Shown here: in pieces, positions 29,305-38,094 of the stretch | How positions within the stretch are numbered: position 1 is the first letter of the stretch | Layout of the letters: every line of letters starts with the position of its first letter | DNA from: Acidobacteriota bacterium | GTDB lineage: Bacteria > Acidobacteriota > Terriglobia > Acidiferrales > UBA7541 | Reading direction: 5' to 3' | DNA: 64,000 nt | Assembly (NCBI GenBank): GCA_003224525.1 | Contig: QHZB01000199.1 | Span: forward strand, 1-64,000 | Translations under genes and position numbers: made by a program | Notes under the pieces: generated by a model | What the model was told of the DNA's origin: nothing | Seen by the model: only the letters and a program-made list of their open reading frames with translations | Database searches by the model: none

Positions 29305-31178
29305 GCAACCTGCACGAAGAAGAAGCCCTCGGCAAAGCGTACGATTCGCGCTTGATGCGGCGGCTTCTGCAATACATGAAGCCGTACAAATGGCACGTGG
29401 CGCTGGCGCTGGTCATGGTAGCCGTCGTCACGCCGCTCGAACTTGCCCCGCCGCTGATCTTTCGAAAGGCCATCGATGGCTACTTTGTTCCCGCGCTCAA
29501 TCAGGTAATCTCGGAAGCATCGGCATGGTCGGGCATCGGCTGGCTTAGCCTGCTCTTTCTGGCCGTGCTGGCTTTCGACTTCCTCGCCCAGTACATCCAG
29601 ATTCGCATCATGCAGCGTGTCGGCCAGCAAACCATGTACGACATGCGCAGCGAGATATTCAGCCACATGCAGCGTTTGCCGATGAGCTACTTCGACCGCA
29701 ATCCCATGGGCCGGCTGGTGACGCGTGTGACCACGGACGTCGACGCCCTCAACGATCTCTTCGCCGCCGGGGTAGTTACCATGATCAACGACTTCTTTCT
29801 CCTCGGGGTCATGGCCGGCCTGCTCTTCAAGATCGACCGCCGCCTGGCGCTCGATACGCTTGCCGTCCTGCCCGGCATCCTGATCGTCACCATGATTTTC
29901 CGCAAATTCGTCCGCGACGCGAATCGCCGCATCCGCACTGCCATTGCCCGCATCAACGCTTTTCTTCAGGAATATATTTCCGGGATGAGCGTTGTGCAGC
30001 TCTTCAACCGCGAACGCAAGGCCGTCGAAGAATTTGAGAAGCGCAATCGCGACAATATGCTCGCTTGGCGCGATGCCATTCTCGCCTACGCTCTCTTCTA
30101 TCCGGCGGTCGAATTCCTCAGCTTCGCCACCATTGCCCTGATTTATTGGTCCGGTGGAAACCGTATTCTCTCCGGCACTCTCACCCTTGGTGTCCTCACC
30201 GCTTTCACCATGTTTGCGCAGCGATTCTTCCGGCCGATTCAGGACCTCAGCGAGAAATTCAACATCCTTCAATCCGCGATGGCAGCATCCGAGCGCATCT
30301 TCAAATTACTGGATGAGCCGGTGCCGGCAGGATCGGATCCCAACGCCATTCCGCTCGACCATCCGCGCGGCGAGATTGAGTTCCGCAACGTGTGGTTCAG
30401 CTATCGCAACGTCGCAGCGCCAGCCGAGGAAGATTGGGTCTTGCGCGACGTCTCCTTCCGCGTAGAGCCCGGGCAGACCATTGCCATCGTGGGACACACG
30501 GGCGCGGGAAAGACGACGCTAATTTCGCTGCTGCTCCGTTTCTACGACATTCAGCGCGGACAAATCCTCCTGGACGGCAAGGACATTCGGCTGATCGAAT
30601 TGCAGGATTTGCGGCGGCAATTCGGCATCGTGCTGCAGGATCCTTTTCTCTTCACCGGTACGATTGAAACGAATATCCGGCTCGGCACGCCGGGCATCGA
30701 CCGCCCCACGGTGGAGCGGGCGGTCGAAGAGATTGGGCTTGGAGAATTCATGCGCTCGCTGCCGGAAGGAGTGGGCGCCAGCGTAAACGAGCGCGGTTCA
30801 ACGCTTTCAGTCGGGCAGCGGCAGCTCATCAATTTTGCGCGCGCGCTGGCGCACAATCCGCGCTTCCTGATTCTGGACGAAGCCACTTCGAGCGTGGATA
30901 CGAAGACGGAAATGCTCATTCGCGAAGCCTTGAACCGCTTGCTGTCCGGGCGAACAGCACTAGTCATCGCACATCGGCTGAGCACGATCCAGCACGCGGA
31001 CTGCATTCTCGTGTTTCACAAAGGGCGCTTGCGCGAGCAGGGCGCGCATCAGGAGCTTCTCGCACAACGCGGAATCTACTATCGGCTTTACCAGCTGCAA
31101 TACAAGGAGCAGGAGCTGCACCTTCCAATCGAAGCCAACGACTCGGCTGAACCCTCGGTGTTACCGGCCAGCGACTGA
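29301..31178 (+). CDS. ABC transporter permease/ATPase (MdlB-like exporter half)
   Basis: TMD + VGHTGAGKTTLISLLLRFYD, LSVGQRQLINFARALAHNPRFLILDEATSSVD; overlaps the preceding exporter half. Confidence 0.95.
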   Translation: MSNLHEEEALGKAYDSRLMRRLLQYMKPYKWHVALALVMVAVVTPLELAPPLIFRKAIDGYFVPALNQVISEASAWSGIGWLSLLFLAVLAFDFLAQYIQIRIMQRVGQQTMYDMRSEIFSHMQRLPMSYFDRNPMGRLVTRVTTDVDALNDLFAAGVVTMINDFFLLGVMAGLLFKIDRRLALDTLAVLPGILIVTMIFRKFVRDANRRIRTAIARINAFLQEYISGMSVVQLFNRERKAVEEFEKRNRDNMLAWRDAILAYALFYPAVEFLSFATIALIYWSGGNRILSGTLTLGVLTAFTMFAQRFFRPIQDLSEKFNILQSAMAASERIFKLLDEPVPAGSDPNAIPLDHPRGEIEFRNVWFSYRNVAAPAEEDWVLRDVSFRVEPGQTIAIVGHTGAGKTTLISLLLRFYDIQRGQILLDGKDIRLIELQDLRRQFGIVLQDPFLFTGTIETNIRLGTPGIDRPTVERAVEEIGLGEFMRSLPEGVGASVNERGSTLSVGQRQLINFARALAHNPRFLILDEATSSVDTKTEMLIREALNRLLSGRTALVIAHRLSTIQHADCILVFHKGRLREQGAHQELLAQRGIYYRLYQLQYKEQELHLPIEANDSAEPSVLPASD

Positions 31179-31196
31179 TTCTTGCGCAATACAAAC

Positions 31197-32363
31197 ATGC
31201 CGCGAATACCGCTCCTTCTTTCCGCCGGCGAAGCTTCCGGAGACATGTATGCCGCGCGGCTCGCGACGGCGCTGAAGCAGCGCCTGGACGTGGCGATTTT
31301 CGGGATGGGCGGGCCGCTGATGCGCGCGGCGGGCGTCGAGATCATCACGGATTATGCGGAGATTTCCGTGGTGGGAATCACCGAAGTGCTGAAGCGGTTG
31401 CCGTCGTTGTTCGGCGCCATGAGACGGCTTGTGAACGAAGCGGAGCGCCGGAGGCCGCCGCTTGCGATTCTGACGGACTTCCCCGGTTTTCATCTGCGGC
31501 TGGCGCGCAAGCTGCGCCCCCGGGGCATTCGAAACGTCTATTACATCTGTCCGCAATTCTGGGCGTGGCGGCCGTGGCGCGTAAATTTGGTGCGGCGGCG
31601 GTTCGCCCAGGCCCTGTGTATCTTCCATTTCGAGGAAAAGTTCTACGCCGATGCCGGCGTGCCGGTGAAATTCATCGGGCATCCGCTCGTAGGAAATGTG
31701 AAGGCTACACTGACTCGGGAATTATTTTGCAGGAAATACGGTCTGGAACAAGGGAATCCCATCATCACCATCCTGCCGGGAAGCCGGTGGGGAGAGATCG
31801 CCCACCATATTCCTGTACTGGTGCAAGCCCTTGCGGAGTTGGGACGGAGCTTGCCGGGCAGTTTTGGCGTCGTGGTTGCCGTAGCGCCCGGGCTGGACTC
31901 GCAGAAATGGAAGGGACGGTTTCCAGGACAGTGGCAAGTCAAATTCATTGAGGAAGACACTTACAACGCCCTGGCAGCCGGGGACCTGGCGATCGTCTCC
32001 AGCGGTACTGCCACGGTGGAAACGGCTCTGCTCGGCACACCGATGATTGTTGTTTACCGGCTCTCTCCGCTGACGGCACGGCTCGCAAAACCGCTGGTGA
32101 GAACCAGGTTTTTCAGCATGGTAAATTTGATCGCCGGGCGCGTAGTCGTCCCTGAATTGATCCAGGACGACTTCACACCGCAACGAGTCGCCGCAGAAGC
32201 GGAAAAACTGATTTCTCCCTCGGAAGAAGGTAAGCAGCGAGTGGAAGAAATGCGCAGCGGGTTGGAAGAAGTGCGGCGGCTCCTGGGCCCGCCGGGAGCG
32301 GTCGAAAGGGCCGCGGATGAAATTGTAAAGCTGTTGACCACGCCCAAAAGCAACGCGGACTGA
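31197..32363 (+). CDS. lpxB: Lipid-A-disaccharide synthase
   Basis: LLSAGEASGDMYAARL...FGMGGPLMRAAGVEIITDYAEISVVGITEVLKRLP...DFPGFHLRLARKLR...YYICPQFWAWRPWRV...FIGHPLV. Confidence 0.96.
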   Translation: MPRIPLLLSAGEASGDMYAARLATALKQRLDVAIFGMGGPLMRAAGVEIITDYAEISVVGITEVLKRLPSLFGAMRRLVNEAERRRPPLAILTDFPGFHLRLARKLRPRGIRNVYYICPQFWAWRPWRVNLVRRRFAQALCIFHFEEKFYADAGVPVKFIGHPLVGNVKATLTRELFCRKYGLEQGNPIITILPGSRWGEIAHHIPVLVQALAELGRSLPGSFGVVVAVAPGLDSQKWKGRFPGQWQVKFIEEDTYNALAAGDLAIVSSGTATVETALLGTPMIVVYRLSPLTARLAKPLVRTRFFSMVNLIAGRVVVPELIQDDFTPQRVAAEAEKLISPSEEGKQRVEEMRSGLEEVRRLLGPPGAVERAADEIVKLLTTPKSNAD

Positions 32364-32424
32364 TGGGTTTGCTATCCTATAGGTGTACATTGGTGCAGAA
32401 TTGAAGATATTTGAAAGGGGTCCG

Positions 32425-34578
32425 ATGGCCCTTCGCCAAAGAGTTCCTGGTACATTTGTCTTCTGTACGCTGATCTTGCTGTCTTGCGCTGCCGCCCCGC
32501 TCCAAGCCCAGGCTCCCCGGCCCGCGAATTTCCTCGCCGAACACTACGACGTCTCCGCCTCGCTGGACGCCATTGGACAATCGATTTCAGCCACCGCAAA
32601 AATCGATTTCAAAGCCGTGGAAGCCTCCAGCAGCGTGCGCGTCGAGCTGCACCCGAATCTGATTGTGAAAGAGGTAAAAGGAGCCGACGGCAAAGCGCTG
32701 ACCTTCGAGCGCGACAATCAGAACCCACTCATGGTTGTCGTCCAACTGCCCACGCCCGTGGCCACCGATGGCCACGTCACTCTCACCTACACTTATGCGG
32801 GGTTGCTCGTAAATGAAGAGAACAGCCCTGTGCCGGGTGTGCGTGCCGCGCTGATCAACAAAGATGGCGCTTACTTGCTGCTGCCGGCACGGTGGTTTCC
32901 CCTCACAAACTTTCCGTCGAACCGTTATACGGCGACATTCCGGCTGAACGTTCCAGACATCTTTGCCGTCGCGGGGACCGGCAAGGCTTCCGCTCCGTCG
33001 CCCATGCCCGGCAAGAACGCCGTGGAAGGCGGGCGGCTGCTCTACACCTTCGAGTGCAAGAATCCCGCGCCTCATGGCACGTTTGTAGCCGGCAATCTCC
33101 AGCTCAATCCAAAGCAGGCGGAAGGAATCCACGTCGCGGTCTACGCTCAGCGAGCGTCCTCCGCGAATGCCGAGGAATTTGCGGCCAGCGTGGCGCGCTC
33201 GGCGATTATTTTTTCAGACATGTTTGGACCCATCCCGGATCCAACTTTCACGCTGATCCAGCTACCCGACGGAACCCTGCGCGATTACGCGGCACCCGGA
33301 GTTTTGCTCCTCAGCCAGCGCATCTGGGAACCCAAGAGCAGCGACCGGACCATCGCGCGCCTGGTGGCCTCGCAATGGTGGGGCATTCAGGTTCTCCCGG
33401 CCACGCCGGGCGATGTGTGGATCAGCGATGGCCTGGCGCGCTATTCCGAAGCGCTTTACGCGGAGCAAAACGCGGGCAAAGAAGCGGGGCTCCGGGCCGT
33501 GGACGAATTCGCGGTCGGCGCTTTGATGTATGAGGATGCCGCGCCTATCGCGCAAGCCGCACGGCTGGCTCCTTACTCCCCCGACTACCGTTCGGTGGTG
33601 ATGAACAAAGGTGCGATGCTTTTTCACATGTTGCGGGCGCAAATGGGCGACGTGGCCTTCAAATCCGCTCTGCGCGATTTCTACTTTCAATTTGCGGAGA
33701 AGAGCGCGCGGATCGAGGATTTTGAAAACCTCGCGGAGCGCCGCGCGCAAGCCGCGGCAAAGCCGGGGCAAGACCCGCCGAACCTGCGGGCATTTTTCGC
33801 CCAGTGGCTGAATTCAACCGGTGTGCCGGAGTTCTCGCTGGAATACGTCGTGTACCGCACACCGAAGGGATTTCGCGTCGTTGGCAAGATCAAGCAGCCC
33901 CTGGACACGTTTCGTATGCCAGTGGATCTGCGCATCGACACGGAAGGAAATCCGGAGCAGAAAACCATCGACGTCATCGGCACGGAATCCGGGTTCACGG
34001 TCGAGACGTTTGGCCGGCCGAAGCCCGGCGGAATCAAGGTCGATCCCAACAATGTCATTCTCAAGGGGAGCACGTCGCTGCGTGCCCGTGCGGCCATCGC
34101 GCGGGGAGAAGATCTCGCCGAACAAGGCCGCTTTTACGACGCGGTGACGCAGTACCAGCGGGCGCTAGCGATTCAGCCGAACCGGCCGCTAGCGAATTTC
34201 CGCATGGGTGAAGCGTTCTTCTACCAGAAAAACTATCAGGCGGCAGCGAACGCCTTCCGCGAAGCGCTGCAAACCGTTCCCGAACCCTCGGAAAAGTGGT
34301 CGGAAGTCTGGAGTCACATCTACCTCGGAAAGATTTTTGACATGCTGGGGCAGCGCGAGCGCGCCGTCAACGAATACAGCAAAGCAAAACAAACCAACGA
34401 CGACACCGGCGGCGCGCAGCAGGTCGCGGAAGGATTCCTGAAAAAGGCCTACTCCGAGGGCGGAACCTCCGTCGCCACCCCTGCGGCTGGCCAGACCGCG
34501 AAGCCCACGGTAGCAATTCCAGCTCCCGCCTCCGGCGAGAAGCCCGTTTTGAAAAAGCCCAACCCTTCTCAGCGATAG
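32425..34578 (+). CDS. M1-aminopeptidase-fold-like protein lacking HExxH, with C-terminal TPR-like repeats
   Basis: N-terminal M1-like beta domain; TIARLVASQWWGIQVLPATPGDVWISDGLARYSEALYAE; C-term LAEQGRFYDAVTQYQRALAIQPNRPLANFRMGEAFFYQKNYQAAANAFREAL. Confidence 0.85.
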   Translation: MALRQRVPGTFVFCTLILLSCAAAPLQAQAPRPANFLAEHYDVSASLDAIGQSISATAKIDFKAVEASSSVRVELHPNLIVKEVKGADGKALTFERDNQNPLMVVVQLPTPVATDGHVTLTYTYAGLLVNEENSPVPGVRAALINKDGAYLLLPARWFPLTNFPSNRYTATFRLNVPDIFAVAGTGKASAPSPMPGKNAVEGGRLLYTFECKNPAPHGTFVAGNLQLNPKQAEGIHVAVYAQRASSANAEEFAASVARSAIIFSDMFGPIPDPTFTLIQLPDGTLRDYAAPGVLLLSQRIWEPKSSDRTIARLVASQWWGIQVLPATPGDVWISDGLARYSEALYAEQNAGKEAGLRAVDEFAVGALMYEDAAPIAQAARLAPYSPDYRSVVMNKGAMLFHMLRAQMGDVAFKSALRDFYFQFAEKSARIEDFENLAERRAQAAAKPGQDPPNLRAFFAQWLNSTGVPEFSLEYVVYRTPKGFRVVGKIKQPLDTFRMPVDLRIDTEGNPEQKTIDVIGTESGFTVETFGRPKPGGIKVDPNNVILKGSTSLRARAAIARGEDLAEQGRFYDAVTQYQRALAIQPNRPLANFRMGEAFFYQKNYQAAANAFREALQTVPEPSEKWSEVWSHIYLGKIFDMLGQRERAVNEYSKAKQTNDDTGGAQQVAEGFLKKAYSEGGTSVATPAAGQTAKPTVAIPAPASGEKPVLKKPNPSQR

Positions 34579-34595
34579 GAATCGTTTTGCAAGCG

Positions 34596-36062
34596 CCACA
34601 GAATCAGAGCGGCCATGCAAGACGGCCGGTTGCTCACGGGCGAAGTAGAGGCCGATGAAAGTTACTTCGTTGTGACCTGAGGCTACGGAGATGAATGTCT
34701 GGCTTGGAGAAAGGAGCGGACCGTTCGTCCCATCGGACGTACCCTACGAGACAGAGCGGCCAGGTAACGAACTGTTCTGGAACTCTCGGACAATGGACCC
34801 CACTCGCAAGAGTGGCATCGGAGCCGCGAGGCAATGGTGCATCTGCTAGCATCGAGGCGGAGGTGGGACTAGGGTGCATGGATAGCATGGTGAGCATATG
34901 CAAACTCTTGCAAGCGTCGTAAGTTTCAGGGAGCGGAAGATGCTCTGCGCTCTTCTTGCAGTGGGTACGACGGCTCGAAGTTCCGTCGTCATGGGCACAC
35001 ATCACTGCCGGCGTATAGGGAGCACCTAAACTATCGAATCGAGTCATCTCCGTGGAACAGGATAAGCCCGTATCGCTCCCTGTAAAGGGAAGATCAACCG
35101 TAAGGCGGATCGATGGCGGTGCGGGTATCGGAATTGCGAGGAAGCGAATGCTGCCCTGTAATCGGGCAGATAGGGGTTGCGTTGCCTCGACGGGACAACA
35201 TTACCTCACCGGAAACGGGGCTGACTTCGCGATGGCGTTCAAACTCGAGGCCATTTGCGGAACCGATGAAGGAAGCAATGCAAATGACGGCACACGCCTG
35301 ATGGTTCTTCCATCGCCGTGCGAGTTGGCCGCAAGTCAGTATCGAGTAGGTTGAAATAAGGCCGCGTCCTCGTTTTTCAGGGGGGGCGTTATTGAATGCT
35401 CGAGCCGTGTGATGCGAAAGTATCACGCACGGTTCCTAGAGGGCTGGACGACCGTAAGGTCGTCCGGCTACTCGGCAAGCACGCAAGCCCCGCAAGGGCT
35501 GTCCTTACGTCAAGAAAGATAAGAAAGACGTGGTTTTGGGCATGATCGAGCGTGGCGGCAAACTACGCCTGGTTCCCGTGAAAGATGCCAGAATGGAGAT
35601 AATTGGCTCCGCGCTCGAAGAGCACATTAGCCCCCAAGCGCACACGATTTACACCGATGAGTCCGCTAGCTATGCGATCTATCTCCAAGCGGCACTTCGA
35701 TGCCGAACACAAGACCATCAACCACAGCCGGACCTACGGCATGGGTGACACGCACACGAATACGGTTGAGAACGCTTTCAGCTTGCTCAAGCGCGGCGTC
35801 TACGGCACATTCCACCGGGCTTCGATAAAACACCTGGGTCGCTATTGCCATGAGTTTGCCTATCGATGCAATCGCCGCGGGGAGCAATTGCAGATGTTCG
35901 ATGCGACGCTCAAGAGCATCCTGAACGAAAAAGCCCTGCCATTCAAAAAGCTCACGGCTTCACTAGCATCGGAGTCTTCCGCAACGTGTGTCGACAAGTT
36001 CTTCACCATTCCAAGACCAGAAATCCGGCCACGATTTCCATACCGCACAATTGCTCTGTGTT
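34596..36062 (+). pseudogene. IS1595 (ISXO2-like) transposase remnant, 5'-truncated, frameshifted, interrupted by a group II intron
   Basis: KRHRIRAAMQDGRLLTGEVEADESYF | intron | GRQARKPRKGCPYVKKDKKDVVLGMIERGGKLRLVPVKDA...TIYTDESASYAIY // HFDAEHKTINHSRTYGMGDTHTNTVENAFSLLKRGVYGTFHRASIKHLGRYCHEFAYRCNRR. Confidence 0.85.
34670..35473 (+). mobile_element. ORF-less group II intron (boundaries approximate)
   Basis: 5' (t)tgtgacctgaggctacgg; ggaacaggataagcccgtatcgctccctgtaaagggaag...; domain V gagccgtgtgatgcgaaagtatcacgcacggttc (35402-35435); domain VI-like hairpin gagggctggacgaccgtaaggtcgtccggctact (35439-35472); no RT ORF. Confidence 0.82.
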
Positions 36063-36078
36063 AAATACATAATCGCCA

Positions 36079-36186
36079 TTAAAACCCTTTAGAATCAACA
36101 CTTGCAAGAATGGTTCAAGACAACCGCCTTTAACTACAAAGCGCTTCCGCACGCTGCGTCAAAAAACACGAAGGGTGGGAGAAACG
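36079..36186 (-). repeat. Second copy of the degenerate element seen at 5895-6465, opposite orientation
   Basis: Minus strand: gtttctcccacccttcgtgttttttgacgcagcgtgcggaagcgctttgtagttaaag...caagtgttgattctaaagggttttaatgg. Confidence 0.5.
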
Positions 36187-36296
36187 CTCTTTCGGTTCCA
36201 CAGGTCACGTGGCACTGGCCACGGATCGCGGAACAACAGTCACGAACCACGAGATGTGCTTGTCTTCCCCTTCAACTTTCAACCGTCGATCGAAGA

Positions 36297-36313
36297 TCCC
36301 GACCTTGTCGGGA
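36297..36313. repeat. Palindrome TCCCGACCTTGTCGGGA
   Basis: Perfect inverted repeat; related palindrome at 37601-37616 flanks ribBA on the other side. Confidence 0.5.
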
Positions 36314-36378
36314 CTGTCAACCTCCCCGCATCTCCTTGCTTCTTTACATCCTTACCTCATTACTTCTATTCTCTTCCC

Positions 36379-37560
36379 ATGAGAGACGCTTCTAAAATGT
36401 TCGCCACCGTCGAAGAGGCCGTCGAAGAGATCCGTCAGGGCCGCATGGTCGTCCTCGTCGACGACGAGGACCGTGAAAACGAAGGCGACCTCGCCATGGC
36501 CGCCGAAAAAATCACACCCGACGCCATCAACTTCATGGCCAAGTACGGCCGCGGCCTGATCTGTCTGCCGCTCACCGAAGAGCGCTGCGACGAACTCCAC
36601 CTCCCGCTCATGTCGCCGATTAACACCTCCGTGCACGGCACCGCGTTCACGGAAGCCATTGACGCACGCGTTGGCGTCACTACTGGCATCAGCGCTTCGG
36701 ACCGCGCCATGACCATCCTCACGGCCATTGATCCAAAGACGAAGCCGCAGGATCTCGCGCGCCCGGGGCACATTTTTCCGCTGCGCGCGCGCAACGGCGG
36801 CGTACTCGTTCGGGCAGGCCAGACGGAAGCGTCGGTGGACCTCGCGCGAATCGCCGGCCTCACTCCCGCGAGCGTCATCTGCGAAATCATGGGTGACGAC
36901 GGCACCATGTCCCGCGTGCCGCAGCTCGTCGAATTCTGCAAGGAACACAACCTGAAGATGCTCACGGTGGCGGACCTCATTCGCTACCGCATGCAGCACG
37001 AACGCTACGTACGGCGCATCGGGGAAGCGGTCCTGCCCACGCGCTTCGGCAACTTCCGCATGATTGCGTACGCCAGCGATGTGGATCACGATCAGCACGT
37101 TGCGCTAGTGCGCGGCGATCTGGATGGCGCGGAGCCGGCGCTCGTGCGCGTCCATTCGCACTGCCTCACCGGCGACGTTTTCGGTTCTACGGCTTGCGAT
37201 TGCAGCGAACTCGTCTCGCGCTCGCTGGCCGCCATTGCCAAGGAAGACCGCGGCGTCTTTCTCTATCTGCACCACACGGGACGCGGCTTCAGTGTTGAAA
37301 CCGCCGAAGAGCCCGGCGCGCTCCCCCAGATTCATTTCCACAAGCGCGGCCAGCTCGATCGCGAACCTGCCCGCCAGCGCATGGTGCAGCACGAAAGTGG
37401 CATCGGCGCGCAAATCCTGATCGACCTCGGCCTCAAGGACATTCGCGTCCTCACCAATCACCCGAAAAAAGTCGTCGCCCTCGAAGGCTACGGCATCCGC
37501 ATCGCCGACCAGGTCCCCCTCCGCATCGACCAACCTAAGCCGACGCACCAAACCCTATGA
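36379..37560 (+). CDS. ribBA: Bifunctional 3,4-dihydroxy-2-butanone-4-phosphate synthase / GTP cyclohydrolase II-like
   Basis: Rib[43 protein letters not shown]; RibA-like: [20 protein letters not shown] ... [24 protein letters not shown]. Confidence 0.92.
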   Translation: MRDASKMFATVEEAVEEIRQGRMVVLVDDEDRENEGDLAMAAEKITPDAINFMAKYGRGLICLPLTEERCDELHLPLMSPINTSVHGTAFTEAIDARVGVTTGISASDRAMTILTAIDPKTKPQDLARPGHIFPLRARNGGVLVRAGQTEASVDLARIAGLTPASVICEIMGDDGTMSRVPQLVEFCKEHNLKMLTVADLIRYRMQHERYVRRIGEAVLPTRFGNFRMIAYASDVDHDQHVALVRGDLDGAEPALVRVHSHCLTGDVFGSTACDCSELVSRSLAAIAKEDRGVFLYLHHTGRGFSVETAEEPGALPQIHFHKRGQLDREPARQRMVQHESGIGAQILIDLGLKDIRVLTNHPKKVVALEGYGIRIADQVPLRIDQPKPTHQTL

Positions 37561-37600
37561 CCATGTTGCGCAGTCCCAGTTTCGATTGTCAGACCGAGGT

Positions 37601-37616
37601 CCCGACCCCTGTCGGG
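37601..37616. repeat. Palindrome CCCGACCCCTGTCGGG
   Basis: Perfect 6-bp-arm inverted repeat similar to 36297-36313. Confidence 0.5.
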
Positions 37617-37665
37617 GGCCGATGGATCTCAAACTGTCGCGCTATCGGAGAGTGTGAGGTGAACA

Positions 37666-38045
37666 CTACTCTGCGGAAAGGCCCTGTTCTGGATTCGCTC
37701 GAGGCTGCTTGCCCGGCATTTGGTTCGGGAAAGCATTGCTCTTCGGCGCCGGCTTCCCAACAGTCAAATACTTGCGCATCTTTTCGAGCCGCTTCGGCCC
37801 GAGCCCGCGAATCACCAGCAAATCGTCCACGCTCTTGAAGGCGCCATAGGATTTGCGCATTTGCAAGATCTTGTCCGCCGTCGCCGGCTCAATCCCCGGC
37901 CCTGTTGCAGTTCTTCCGACGTCGCCGTATGGGGATTTAGCGGCTTGGCCGGCGGTTTTTTCTTCCCCGCGTCCAGGGACGCGGCAAAGATCAAGGCAGC
38001 AAAAAGAAAGGAGGAAAGGATCCGGATTGGAAATCGCCGCGCCAT
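37666..38045 (-). pseudogene. Secreted helix-hairpin-helix (ComEA-like) protein, frame broken near 37895-37903
   Basis: MARRFPIRILSSFLFAALIFAASLDAGKKKPPAKPLNPHTATSEELQQ then other frame GPGIEPATADKILQMRKSYGAFKSVDDLLVIRGLGPKRLEKMRKYLTV. Confidence 0.8.
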
Positions 38046-38094
38046 GACGGCAATATATTGTTCTGACTACATACACAAATAACAAAAGGTGCAC

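Noticed and set aside
29265-30272. 335-aa minus-strand ORF
   Set aside because: Antisense to the second ABC exporter half; shadow ORF.
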